Shown: positions 33,363-41,487, numbered from the stretch's first letter. The stretch is DNA of 64,000 bases from Lysobacter sp. BMK333-48F3 (GCF_019733395.1 NZ_JAIHOO010000001.1:5160493-5224492), one strand, 5' to 3'. Notes: generated from the sequence alone by a model not told the origin. Made by a program: numbers and translations.

Positions 33363-33561
33363 GAAAGGAAAAAGGAAGAATTTTTATAAGAAAACGAAAG
33401 ATTGTGCGGCGCAATACTTTCTAAAATCGCTCGAAATGCCCATTAAGCCTTATACGAAAGGCATTCCAGTTCAATCTTTCGCTTCGTATCGATGGGATCC
33501 ATTGCAAAGCGCGCCCGATCAATTTCTTTTGTTTTACTTTCGATAATTGACTTTCCGAAAG
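33363..33561. promoter_or_regulatory. AT-rich divergent promoter with repeated CTTTC/GAAAG elements (candidate AgaR operators)
   Basis: The stretch between the GH31 and agaS genes is markedly AT-rich in a GC-rich genome. GAAAG or CTTTC occurs at 33363, 33396, 33417, 33456, 33476, 33537, 33551 and 33557. Four of these extend to CGAAAG/CTTTCG, and CTTTCCGAAAG (33551-33561) is a perfect palindrome 38 bases before the agaS ATG. AgaR and related DeoR-type repressors are known to bind repeated TTTC-type half-sites, and an agaR gene lies in this operon. TTTTTATAAG (33381-33390) may be part of a promoter. Assignment to AgaR is inference. Confidence 0.55.
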
Positions 33562-33599
33562 AAAACACTGATCTTGCCCTCGCTCAACAGGAACCCTCC

Positions 33600-34754
33600 A
33601 TGGACCTCACCCCGCTTCCCGACTCGTCCGCCTGGCAGCGCCTGGGCGGAGCCGACACCGCCGCCGAGATCGCCCAGCAACCGGCCCTGTGGAACCGACT
33701 GGCCGAGGAGCTGGCGCAGGCGCGCGAACGCGTGCAGGCCTTCCTCGGCGACTGCCTCAAGGATCCGAACCAGCGCGTGCTGTTCACCGGCGCCGGCAGC
33801 TCGGGCTTCATCGCCGACCTGGTCGCCGACCGCATCAACTCGCAATGGCCGGCCGACGTGCGCGCCGTGCACACCACCAGCCTGCTGACCCATCCGGCGC
33901 TGTACCTGCAGCGCGACCGCCCGACCCTGCTGGTGTCCTTCGCCCGCAGCGGCTCCAGCCCGGAAAGCGTGGCCGCGGTCGAGCTGCTGCGCGCCGAAGT
34001 GGAACACGCGCGTTTTCTCGACATCACCTGCAATCCCGAGGGCGAGCTGGCCCGTCGCGGCGTCGGCCGCGAAGACACCTGCACCTTGCTGATGCCGGCG
34101 GCCAGTTGCGACCGCGCCTTCGCCATGACCAGCAGCCTGAGCTGCATGCTGCTGGCCGCGCTGAGCGTGTTCGACGCCGCGCCCTGGCCGCAACGCAGCG
34201 AGCGCCTGCAGCGGTTGGCCGGACTGGCGCAAGAAGGCCTGGCGCAATGGGATGCGGCGGCGGCCGCGTTGGCGCAACGTCCGTTCGACCGGGTGATCTA
34301 CCTCGCCAGCGGCCCGCTGGAGGCGCTGGCGCGCGAAGCCGCGCTCAAGGTGCTCGAACTCACCGCCGGGCAGGTGCTCGCCCTGGCCAATACCCCGCTG
34401 GGCTTCCGCCACGGCCCCAAATCCACCCTCGACCGCGACACCCTGGTGGTGGTGATGCGCAGCGCCGATGCGCTGGCGCGCCGCTACGAGCAGGACTTGC
34501 TGGACGAACTGCGCCGCGACGGCGTCGCCGGCCAGGTGCTGGCGATCGGCCCGCACTCCGACATCGGCGGCGGCGACGATTACAGCCTGCGCGCGCCGCC
34601 GCTGGACGATACCTGGCTCGCGCCGGTGTGGCTGATCTTCGCCCAGTTGTACGCGCTGCAGCGCTCGGCCGCGCTCGGCCTGACTCCGGACAATCCCTTC
34701 CCGGACGGCACCGTCAACCGGGTGGTTCAGGGCGTTACCATCCACCATGGCTGA
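33600..34754 (+). CDS. agaS: AgaS-type galactosamine-6-phosphate deaminase/isomerase
   Basis: A 384-residue protein with two SIS domains, the size and order of AgaS. The first SIS domain has LFTGAGSSGFIADLVADRI and SFARSGSSPESVAAVELL. The second has YLASGPLEALAREAALKVLELTAGQV and PLGFRHGPKSTLDRDTLVVV, the AgaS-type sugar-phosphate site. AgaS converts galactosamine-6-phosphate to tagatose-6-phosphate and ammonia. It is the first gene of the five-gene plus-strand operon and its last 8 bases overlap the ROK kinase gene. ATG 33600 was chosen because AGGAA precedes it and family similarity starts here. In-frame upstream sequence is AT-rich promoter DNA. Confidence 0.88.
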   Translation: MDLTPLPDSSAWQRLGGADTAAEIAQQPALWNRLAEELAQARERVQAFLGDCLKDPNQRVLFTGAGSSGFIADLVADRINSQWPADVRAVHTTSLLTHPALYLQRDRPTLLVSFARSGSSPESVAAVELLRAEVEHARFLDITCNPEGELARRGVGREDTCTLLMPAASCDRAFAMTSSLSCMLLAALSVFDAAPWPQRSERLQRLAGLAQEGLAQWDAAAAALAQRPFDRVIYLASGPLEALAREAALKVLELTAGQVLALANTPLGFRHGPKSTLDRDTLVVVMRSADALARRYEQDLLDELRRDGVAGQVLAIGPHSDIGGGDDYSLRAPPLDDTWLAPVWLIFAQLYALQRSAALGLTPDNPFPDGTVNRVVQGVTIHHG

Positions 34755-35688
34755 AGCGTCGCATTCCGGAATCTGTTACGGCATCGACATCGGCGGGACC
34801 AAGATCGAACTGGTCGCCTGCGATGCCGCGCTGGAGGTGCGCCATCGCCGGCGCATCGCCACGCCGCAGGGCGACTACGCCGGCTTCCTCGCCGCGCTGG
34901 AAGCGCTGGTCGCCGACGCCGACGCCGAACTCGGCCACAGCGGCAGCGCGATCGGCATCGCCCTGCCGGGCGTGCGCGACCGCCGCAGCGGCCGCCAGCT
35001 CAGCGCCAACGTGCCTGCGCTGACCGGCCAAGGCGTCGCCGCCGATCTGCAGGCGCGCCTGCGCCGTCCGCTGCATTTCGGCAACGACCTGCAGTGCTTC
35101 GCCCTGTCCGAGGCGCACGGCGGCGCGGCCGAAGGCTATCCGAGCATGTTCGGCGCGATCCTCGGCACCGGCGCCGGCGGCGGCTACTGCCTGCAAGGCC
35201 GCCTGGTCGCCGGCTACAACGGCCTGGCCGGCGAATGGGGCCATTGGAGCGTGCCGGCGCATCTGCTGCAGCGCCACGGCCTGCCGGTACTGGAATGCGC
35301 CTGCGGCCTGCGCGGCTGTGTCGAGCGCTATGTCTCCGGCAGCGGCTTGGTCGCCCTGCACGGCCACCTCGGCGGCACGGCCGCCGACGCCGGCGCGGTG
35401 ATCGCCCTGGCCGACGCCGGCGACGCGCGCGCGCGCCAGGCCATGACCGTCCACCTGGACCTGCTCGGCCACAGCCTGGCCGCGCTGGTGCTGATCCTGG
35501 ATCCGCACGTGATCGTGCTCGGCGGCGGCCTGTCGCAACACGCGCCCTTGTACGACGCCTTGCCGGCCGCGGTCGCCGCGCACCTGTTCAACGGCGTGCA
35601 GGTGCCGCCGATCGTGCCGCCGCGTTTCGGCGACGCCGGCGGCGCCCGCGGCGCCGCCCTGCTGGCCTGGCGTCCCGCCCTGTCCTGA
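34747..35688 (+). CDS. ROK family sugar kinase, probable GalNAc kinase
   Basis: A 313-residue ROK kinase. ATP-binding DIGGTKIELVACD lies at the N-terminus, the sugar-binding NDLQCFALSEAHGG and GAILGTGAGGGYCL in the middle, and GEWGHWSVP follows with the zinc site CACGLRGCVERYVSGSGL. In this family it would phosphorylate an N-acetylhexosamine on O6. Its place between agaS and agaZ, together with the absence of PTS genes, suggests it makes GalNAc-6-phosphate from sugar imported without a PTS. GlcNAc kinase (NagK-like) is the main alternative. The ATG lies inside the agaS 3' end (8-base overlap), so the two are translationally coupled. Confidence 0.8.
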   Translation: MAEASHSGICYGIDIGGTKIELVACDAALEVRHRRRIATPQGDYAGFLAALEALVADADAELGHSGSAIGIALPGVRDRRSGRQLSANVPALTGQGVAADLQARLRRPLHFGNDLQCFALSEAHGGAAEGYPSMFGAILGTGAGGGYCLQGRLVAGYNGLAGEWGHWSVPAHLLQRHGLPVLECACGLRGCVERYVSGSGLVALHGHLGGTAADAGAVIALADAGDARARQAMTVHLDLLGHSLAALVLILDPHVIVLGGGLSQHAPLYDALPAAVAAHLFNGVQVPPIVPPRFGDAGGARGAALLAWRPALS

Positions 35689-35733
35689 GTTCGCGCCCTC
35701 CCCATCCGTTTTCCGCCGCGCTGGAGTTTCCAC

Positions 35734-37092
35734 ATGTCGCCCGTGCAATCGCTGATCGCCTCCCACCGCCAGGGCCGCAACCTCGGCCTGTACAGCGTGT
35801 GCTGCAGCAACGAACTGGTGCTGCGCGCGGCGATGGACGTGGCCCTGCGTCACGACACCCTGCTGCTGATCGAGGCGACCTCCAACCAGGTCGACCAGTT
35901 CGGCGGCTACACCGGCATGACCCCGCCGCAGTACCGCGACTACGTGCTGGCGCTGGCGCGCGAAGAGGGCTTCCCCAGCGACCGCCTGGTGCTGGGCGGC
36001 GACCACCTGGGCCCCAACGCCTGGCAGAAGCGCCCGGCCGCCGAAGCCATGGCCAACGCGCGGGTGTTGATCGAAGCCTATGTCGCCGCCGGCTTCCACA
36101 AGATCCACCTGGACTGCAGCATGTCCTGCGCCGACGATCCCACGCCGCTGCCCGATGCGGTCGTCGCCGAGCGTTCGGCCGAACTGGCGCGCATCGCCGA
36201 ACGCACCGCCGCCGCGCACGGCCTGGCGCCGCCGGTGTACGTGATCGGCACCGAAGTGCCGGTGCCCGGCGGCGAAGCCTCGCTGGCCGGCGGCCTGCAG
36301 GTGACCACTCCGCAAGCGGCCGAGCAGACCTTGGCGATCCACCGCGAGGCCTTCGCCGCGCCCGACCTGGCCGCGGCCTGGGAGCGGGTGATCGCGATGG
36401 TGGTGCAGCCCGGGGTCGACTTCGACCACAGCAGCGTGCACGACTACGACCCGATCGCGGCGCGCGAGCTGGCCGACTTCCTCGAGCGCCAGCCGCGGAT
36501 CGTGTTCGAGGCCCACTCCACCGACTACCAGCGCGAGCAAGGCCTGCACGAACTGGTGCGCGACCACTTCGCCATCCTCAAGGTCGGCCCGGCCGCGACC
36601 TTCGCCTACCGCGAGGCGCTGTTCGCGCTGGCCGCGATCGAGGCCGAACTGTTGCCGCAGGAGCAGCGCTCCGGCCTGCCCCAGGTGCTGGAACGCTGCA
36701 TGCTCGAACAGCCGCGCCATTGGCAGCAGCACTACCGCGGCGACGAGCGCGAGCTGCACTTGCTGCGCCTGTACGCGCTCAGCGACCGCTGCCGCTACTA
36801 CTGGGGCGAACCGGCCCTGGTCGCGGCGGTGCGGCGCCTGTTCGACAACCTGCGCGCGCATGCGCCGCCGGCCTACCTGCTCAGCCAGTACCTGCCCGAG
36901 CAGTACCGCGCGCTGCGCGCCGGCAACCTGGCCGACACGCCCGAAGCCTGGGTCCGGCACCGCATCGGCCTGTGCCTGGACGAGTACGCCCGCGCCTGCT
37001 CGGCGAACATGGCCGGCGCGCGGCCCGCGGAGCCGAAATCCGCGGCCGAGTCCGACGCCGGGCACGGCGCCAGCGCCGCGGCAAACGGCTAA
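35734..37092 (+). CDS. agaZ: Tagatose-1,6-bisphosphate aldolase non-catalytic subunit AgaZ/GatZ type
   Basis: A 452-residue member of the GatZ/KbaZ/AgaZ family, near full family length with a short extra C-terminal tail. Diagnostic segments: GLYSVCCSNELVLRAAM, LLIEATSNQVDQFGGYTGM, LGGDHLGPNAWQ, FHKIHLDCSMSCADDP, YVIGTEVPVPGGE and FEAHSTDYQ. In enterobacteria this subunit stabilises and activates the class II aldolase (KbaY/GatY) that splits tagatose-1,6-bisphosphate. No catalytic subunit and no PfkB-type tagatose-6-phosphate kinase is encoded in this locus, so either those are elsewhere or this lineage uses AgaZ differently. The Ala/Glu-rich tail after residue 425 is unusual. The gap to the upstream gene is 45 bases. 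Confidence 0.88.
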   Translation: MSPVQSLIASHRQGRNLGLYSVCCSNELVLRAAMDVALRHDTLLLIEATSNQVDQFGGYTGMTPPQYRDYVLALAREEGFPSDRLVLGGDHLGPNAWQKRPAAEAMANARVLIEAYVAAGFHKIHLDCSMSCADDPTPLPDAVVAERSAELARIAERTAAAHGLAPPVYVIGTEVPVPGGEASLAGGLQVTTPQAAEQTLAIHREAFAAPDLAAAWERVIAMVVQPGVDFDHSSVHDYDPIAARELADFLERQPRIVFEAHSTDYQREQGLHELVRDHFAILKVGPAATFAYREALFALAAIEAELLPQEQRSGLPQVLERCMLEQPRHWQQHYRGDERELHLLRLYALSDRCRYYWGEPALVAAVRRLFDNLRAHAPPAYLLSQYLPEQYRALRAGNLADTPEAWVRHRIGLCLDEYARACSANMAGARPAEPKSAAESDAGHGASAAANG

Positions 37093-37122
37093 TCTTCTCT
37101 TCGCTCTCCTGCGGACCCACCG

Positions 37123-37905
37123 ATGGCCACGCGCAATACCCGCTCCCGCCGGCAGCAGATCCTGCAATGCCTGATCGAGCAGGGCTCGGTGCAGGTCGCC
37201 GAACTGGTCGAACGCTTCGGCGTATCGGCCGTGACCGTGCGCGCCGACCTGAGCCATATCGAATCCCAGGGCCTGGCCACCCGCACCCACGGCGGCGCCA
37301 GCCTGGTGCGCACGCCGCCGCAGGAGCAGGACATCCACGAGAAGGACGCGCTGAACCTGCCGCTGAAGGAATCCATCGGCGCGCGCGCCGCGCAGCTGGT
37401 ACAGGCCGGCGACAACATCATCATCGACTCGGGCTCCACCACCATGACCCTGGCCCGCCACCTGCGCGGCCACCGCGAGGTCACGGTGATGACCAACGGC
37501 CTCAACATCGCCTGGGAGCTGGCCAATGCCCCCGGCGTCGACGTGCTGCTCAGCGGCGGACTGCTGCGCAAGCAGTCGCTGTCGCTGCAGGGCAGCCAGG
37601 CCGAGGCCAGCCTCAACGCCTACAGCTTCGACACCCTGTTCCTCGGCGTGGACGGCCTGGACCTGCAGTTCGGCCTGACCACCCACGACGAGGCCGAAGC
37701 CCGCCTCAACCACCGCATGGTCGAGCGCGCGCGCCGGATCGTGGTGCTGACCGACGCGTCCAAGTTCGGTCGGGTCAGCCTGCACCGCATCGCCCGCCTC
37801 GACCAGATCCACGCCATCATCACCGACCCCGGCATCGACGACCGCTACCGCGAGGGCCTGCAGCGGCTGGGCATCGAGCTGATCATCGCCGAGCCTACGC
37901 CGTGA
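37123..37905 (+). CDS. agaR: DeoR family regulator AgaR
   Basis: A 260-residue DeoR-type repressor. The N-terminal winged helix-turn-helix is RRQQILQCLIEQGSVQVAELVERFGVSAVTVRADL (key parts QVAELVERFGVSAVTVRADL), followed by THGGA. The C-terminal DeoRC sensor domain has DSGSTTMTLARHL, MTNGLNIAWEL, LSGGLLRKQSLSLQG and LTDASKFGRVS. Members bind sugar phosphates; AgaR controls GalNAc/galactosamine genes. It sits inside the operon it presumably represses, and the intergenic region before agaS contains repeated CTTTC/GAAAG elements. The stop codon overlaps the agaA GTG by four bases. Confidence 0.85.
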   Translation: MATRNTRSRRQQILQCLIEQGSVQVAELVERFGVSAVTVRADLSHIESQGLATRTHGGASLVRTPPQEQDIHEKDALNLPLKESIGARAAQLVQAGDNIIIDSGSTTMTLARHLRGHREVTVMTNGLNIAWELANAPGVDVLLSGGLLRKQSLSLQGSQAEASLNAYSFDTLFLGVDGLDLQFGLTTHDEAEARLNHRMVERARRIVVLTDASKFGRVSLHRIARLDQIHAIITDPGIDDRYREGLQRLGIELIIAEPTP

Positions 37906-39032
37906 CCGAACTGCGCAGCCTGCAAGGCCGCATCCTGACCCCCGCCGGCTGGCGCCGCGGCCGCATCGGCTTCGACGACAGGATCCGCACCATCGAGGAC
38001 GTCGCCGGCGACGACGGCGACGGCGACGGCGACGGCGAAGCCATCGTCCTGCCCGGCTTCATCGACCTGCACGTGCACGGCGCCGCCGGGGTCGACCTGA
38101 TGCAGGGCGGCGACGCCGCGCGCACCGTGACCCGCGCCCACGCGCGCCACGGCACCACCGCCCTGCTCGGCACCACCATGACCGCCGCCGAGGCCGACAT
38201 CGCCCACGCCCTGCGCGGCCTGGCCGCGGCCATCGCCGAACCCGCCGCGGATGCGGCGCGCATGCTCGGGGTGCATCTGGAAGGGCCGTTCATCAGCCCG
38301 CAGCGGCTCGGCGCGCAGCCGCCGCTGACCGTGGAAGCCACCCTGGAATCGGTGCAGCGCCTGCACGCGCTGGCGCCGATCCGGGTGCTGACCCTGGCGC
38401 CGGAGATCGGCCGCCACACCGAGTTGATCCCGCATTTGAACGCGATCGGCATCCGGGTCCAGATCGGCCACAGCGCCGGCACCTACGAGGAAGGCCTGGC
38501 GGCGCTGCGCGCCGGCGCGGCCGGTTTCACCCATCTGTTCAACGGCATGACCGGGGTCGATCACTACCGGCCCGGCATCGCCGCGGCCGCCCTCGCCCAC
38601 GCCGAGTACGCCGAGCTGATTCCCGACCTGCAGCATGTGCACCCCGGCGCGATCCGCATGGCCTTGCGCGCGATCCCGCGCCTGTATGCGGTCACCGACG
38701 CCACCGCCGCGACCGGCATGCCCGACGGCGAATACGCCCTGGGCTCGCAGCGCGTGCACAAATGCCTGGGCTGCGTGCGCCTGGCCAGCGGCTCGCTGGC
38801 CGGCAGCGCGCTGACCATGGACCAGGCCCTGCGCAACTTGGTCGAGGTCGGCCTGGACCTGGCCGACGCCGCGCAACGCGTCTCGACCTTCCCGGCCGAC
38901 TACCTCGGCCTGAGCGACCGCGGCCGGCTCGAACCGGACGCCTGCGCCGACCTGGTGGTGCTGGACGCGCAGCTGCGCGTGGTCCAGGTGCATGTCGGCG
39001 GACGCGCGGTGGACTTGGGCGGAAACGCCTAA
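37902..39032 (+). CDS. agaA: N-acetylgalactosamine-6-phosphate deacetylase (NagA/AgaA family)
   Basis: A 376-residue amidohydrolase that would remove acetate from GalNAc-6-phosphate. Family motifs: GFIDLHVHGAAGVDLMQGG (metal His pair), MLGVHLEGPFISP (metal Glu), IGHSAGTYEE, GFTHLFNGMTG (metal His) and AVTDATAATGMPDGEYALG (catalytic Asp). Translation starts at GTG 37902, overlapping the agaR stop (GTGA). NagA-type GlcNAc-6-phosphate specificity is possible from sequence alone; the agaS/agaZ/agaR context favours GalNAc. A GACGGC microsatellite in the first 50 codons encodes a short Asp-Gly run (GDDGDGDGDGEA) between the small N-terminal beta domain strands. Confidence 0.85.
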   Translation: MTELRSLQGRILTPAGWRRGRIGFDDRIRTIEDVAGDDGDGDGDGEAIVLPGFIDLHVHGAAGVDLMQGGDAARTVTRAHARHGTTALLGTTMTAAEADIAHALRGLAAAIAEPAADAARMLGVHLEGPFISPQRLGAQPPLTVEATLESVQRLHALAPIRVLTLAPEIGRHTELIPHLNAIGIRVQIGHSAGTYEEGLAALRAGAAGFTHLFNGMTGVDHYRPGIAAAALAHAEYAELIPDLQHVHPGAIRMALRAIPRLYAVTDATAATGMPDGEYALGSQRVHKCLGCVRLASGSLAGSALTMDQALRNLVEVGLDLADAAQRVSTFPADYLGLSDRGRLEPDACADLVVLDAQLRVVQVHVGGRAVDLGGNA

Positions 39033-39090
39033 GCCGTGTCAGTGTGCGAGTCGGGCCAGGTCGCGCGCAGCGGCCGCCGGAGACGAATCG

Positions 39091-39420
39091 CTAGTCCCCA
39101 TTCCGAACCCGTTTGGGGCCGTTCCAGTCCCTGAATTGTCCAAGGGGAACATCGCTCAGAAACTTCATGACCAGCGAATGCAGCGCTCCAGCATGGGCGG
39201 AGCGGTCGATCACTCCGTTGTTGCTGATCTCGAACCACTGATCCGTCACCTCCTTGCCCAGCTCCACGACCGCGGTCCGATAGGGCTCCGGCACTTTCAG
39301 CAGGAACATCGGATCGCCCGATTCGACCAGCGCCAAGGCGAAATCACGGTGCAGCAAAAAGTCTGGAAGGCCGTACTCGAGGTTTTCGCTGATCAGCCTG
39401 GAAATTTCTTCGTCGGTCAC
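39091..39420 (-). CDS. Small cytosolic protein of unknown function, immunity-like
   Basis: A 109-residue protein not assigned to a family. It is acidic and soluble, with no signal or membrane segment, and begins TDEEISRLISENLEYGLPDFLLHRDF. A FLLKVPEPYRTAVVELGKEVTDQWFEIS segment follows. The length, charge and placement behind a DUF4926 gene are typical of bacterial immunity proteins, but there is no direct evidence. GTG 39420 was chosen because AACAGG precedes it and upstream in-frame sequence overlaps the DUF4926 gene. It is the last of three small minus-strand genes. It may be a degraded or orphan immunity gene. Confidence 0.5.
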   Translation of the reverse strand: MTDEEISRLISENLEYGLPDFLLHRDFALALVESGDPMFLLKVPEPYRTAVVELGKEVTDQWFEISNNGVIDRSAHAGALHSLVMKFLSDVPLGQFRDWNGPKRVRNGD

Positions 39421-39466
39421 GGCCTGTTCCCGGGGCGGCGGTAGCGCATACCGGCTCGAGCGGCGC

Positions 39467-39724
39467 TCAAGCCTCACCCCGAGCAGAGGGGACGGGCTCC
39501 AACTCTGACGCAAATACCTCTGCCAGCCAAGCGGTACGGCCGTCCAGGTCCACGGCTTCCACGCAGAACGCTGGCTCCGATTCCGGCCGGCTGCCATGCA
39601 CCATAACCACGGTGCCAACGTCCCCAACCCGCGGAAGTCTTCGACCGACGCTGCCGTCCACCCGTTCCGGAGGAACGTCGGCGATCAGGCGAACGACGTC
39701 GTAGTCGCGGATCTGTGCTTGCAT
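39467..39724 (-). CDS. DUF4926 domain protein
   Basis: An 85-residue protein with a whole DUF4926 domain: YDVVRLIADVP, then VGDVGTVVMVHG, AFCVEAVDLDGRTAWLAEVFASELEPV. The fold is a small SH3-like barrel. DUF4926 proteins often occur singly beside immunity or toxin genes, but their role is unproven. ATG 39724 is supported by GGAG upstream. The gap to the next gene is 46 bases and to the previous gene 52 bases, so the three small genes are likely one transcript. GC content is slightly lower than in the sugar loci on either side. Confidence 0.7.
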   Translation of the reverse strand: MQAQIRDYDVVRLIADVPPERVDGSVGRRLPRVGDVGTVVMVHGSRPESEPAFCVEAVDLDGRTAWLAEVFASELEPVPSARGEA

Positions 39725-39776
39725 GGATCGACTCCGATCGGAACTGAATCGCGAACGCGCCCGTGGGATGGATGTG

Positions 39777-40250
39777 TCACGCACGCTTCGCGATGCTCAA
39801 TGCTCTTTTTGCTGTCGTGGAAAGGCTCGCCGCCGCCGTGACGGCAGGATGATCGGCCGCGGAGCAGCGATACAGCGCCGCTGCAGCCCCCAAAGCGACC
39901 TCAACATCCAGACGGAGCGCATCGGCCAGGGCGACGACAGAATCATTCTCGAGGGCACCGAGCGCTCCCAGGGCCTCGGCCGCATACGGATGGCCTGCGC
40001 GTAGCTCGGCGACCAGAAACGGTTCCAAGGGACGGGCGAGAGGGCCAAGACGTCCAGCGGCAATCAATCCACACGACAGCGGCATGCCGAGCCGACGATA
40101 CGCGACGCCGTATTGATTTCTTGCGCTGCCGTCGAACAGCGATACCAGGATCGGAACAGCCGACTCTCCCCGATCGACCAGTTGAACGGTTGCGGCTACG
40201 CGATTTTCCGGCTGCAGGAATCGTTCGAACAGTGGGTCGCCCGTATCCAT
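39777..40250 (-). CDS. HEAT-like helical repeat protein, unknown function
   Basis: A 157-residue protein with helical repeats resembling HEAT or Imm30-type proteins (SAVPILVSLFDG..., YAAEALGALGALENDSVVALADALRLDVEVALGAAAALY shown in part). No catalytic motif, signal peptide or membrane segment. ATG 40250 (MDTGDPLFERF) was preferred. An in-frame ATG at 40343 would add 31 residues, but neither start has a clear ribosome binding site. It is the first of the three small minus-strand genes. The 250 bases between it and glk show no gene. Confidence 0.45.
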   Translation of the reverse strand: MDTGDPLFERFLQPENRVAATVQLVDRGESAVPILVSLFDGSARNQYGVAYRRLGMPLSCGLIAAGRLGPLARPLEPFLVAELRAGHPYAAEALGALGALENDSVVALADALRLDVEVALGAAAALYRCSAADHPAVTAAASLSTTAKRALSIAKRA

Positions 40251-40500
40251 GATCCAAGTCCAGCGTCTGAATCGAACCGGGTCATCGTCGGCTCCGGTTC
40301 GAACGCGTTGTCGGCACCCGGCCGGCAACTGTTTGAAATCCATCTTTGCTACGGACAGGAGGCTATCAAAGCTCGGGAGTTTTGGCTCGGCCAGGCCGGG
40401 TTGTGCGACGCGGCCCGGATCGTCCTGTTCCAGCGCCACGCGCCGCGCAGCCCTCGCCCGCGCGGCCCAACGCAGCCAATGCCACCGCCATCCCTGCCGC

Positions 40501-41487
40501 TCAGGCGCGCATCGTGCCGCGATACGTCTCCGCCGCGTGCGCCGCGGCGCCGAGCAGGCCGGAACAGGCGTGGACGATCGCCAGCGACGGCACTTCGGCC
40601 ATCGCCGGGGCGAACCGGCCCTTGGCCTCGAACGCGTCGCGGAAGCTGTCCAGCCGCAACGCATCCAGCAGCTTGGGCACCACGCCGCCGGCGAGGAATA
40701 CGCCGTCCCAGGCGCCCAAGGTCAGCACCAGGTCGCCGGCCATCGAGCCGAAGGCAGCGCAGAACAGCTCCACCGCGTGCCGGCAGCGGGCATCGCCGGC
40801 GGCGGCCCGGGCGTTGATCTGCGCCGGCGACCACGGCTCGGCGGCGGCGCCTTCCAGTTCGCAGACCGCGGCGTACAGATTGGCCAGGCCCGGCCCGGAC
40901 ACCAGCCGCTCGCACGAGACCCGGCCGTAGCGGCGCATCAGGCATTCCAGCACCGCCATGTCGCGCGGCCGCGAGGGCGCGAAACCGGCGTGGCCGCCCT
41001 CGGTTTCCAGGGCGAAGCAGCGGCCTTCGCGCACCAGCAGGCCGCCCACGCCCAGGCCGGTGCCAGGGCCGATCACCGCGTAGGTCTGCGCCGTCGCCAT
41101 GTCGAAGCCGGGCCAGTCGACCGCTCCGACCGCCGCCACGTCACCGGCGCGCAAGCGCGAGATCGCCATCGCCTGGGCGGCGAAATCGTTGATCAGCGCG
41201 ACCCGCCGGGTGCCGAGCGCGGCGCCGATGTCGGCTGCGCGGATCTGCCAGGGATGGTTGGTGATGCGCGCCTCCTCCCGACGCACGCGCCCGGCCACCG
41301 CGAACACCGCGGCGTCGACCCGTTCGCCCGACTCGTCGAGAAAGTGGCGCGCCGCCTCGGCGGCGCTGGCGAAGCCCGCGGCCGGGTATTCGCGCACGCT
41401 GTCGTGCCGCAGCCGCTCGCCCTGGTCCAGCTCGGCCAAAGCGAAACGGGCGTTGGTGCCGCCGATGTCGCTGACCAGCACGCGCAT
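40501..41487 (-). CDS. glk: Glucokinase (bacterial Glk type)
   Basis: A 328-residue glucokinase of the non-ROK bacterial family. The phosphate-binding DIGGTNARFALAEL opens the protein. INDFAAQAMA, AVIGPGTGLGVGGLL and ETEGGHAGFAPSRPRDMAVLE (glucose-binding Glu/His region) follow. ATG 41487 overlaps the stop of the GH5 gene (TGATG), so the two are translationally coupled. Glucose freed from beta-glucan by the upstream GH5 enzyme would be phosphorylated here. It is the last gene of the five-gene minus-strand operon. Confidence 0.9.
   Translation of the reverse strand: MRVLVSDIGGTNARFALAELDQGERLRHDSVREYPAAGFASAAEAARHFLDESGERVDAAVFAVAGRVRREEARITNHPWQIRAADIGAALGTRRVALINDFAAQAMAISRLRAGDVAAVGAVDWPGFDMATAQTYAVIGPGTGLGVGGLLVREGRCFALETEGGHAGFAPSRPRDMAVLECLMRRYGRVSCERLVSGPGLANLYAAVCELEGAAAEPWSPAQINARAAAGDARCRHAVELFCAAFGSMAGDLVLTLGAWDGVFLAGGVVPKLLDALRLDSFRDAFEAKGRFAPAMAEVPSLAIVHACSGLLGAAAHAAETYRGTMRA

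Noticed and set aside
35094..37901. Upstream open extension of the agaA frame
   Set aside because: It overlaps the ROK kinase, agaZ and agaR in another frame and is Arg/Pro-rich. Family similarity begins at GTG 37902.
39091..40250. Toxin-antitoxin pair in the small-gene cluster
   Set aside because: None of the three proteins shows a toxin fold or a DNA-binding antitoxin domain, and the order and sizes do not fit known pairs.
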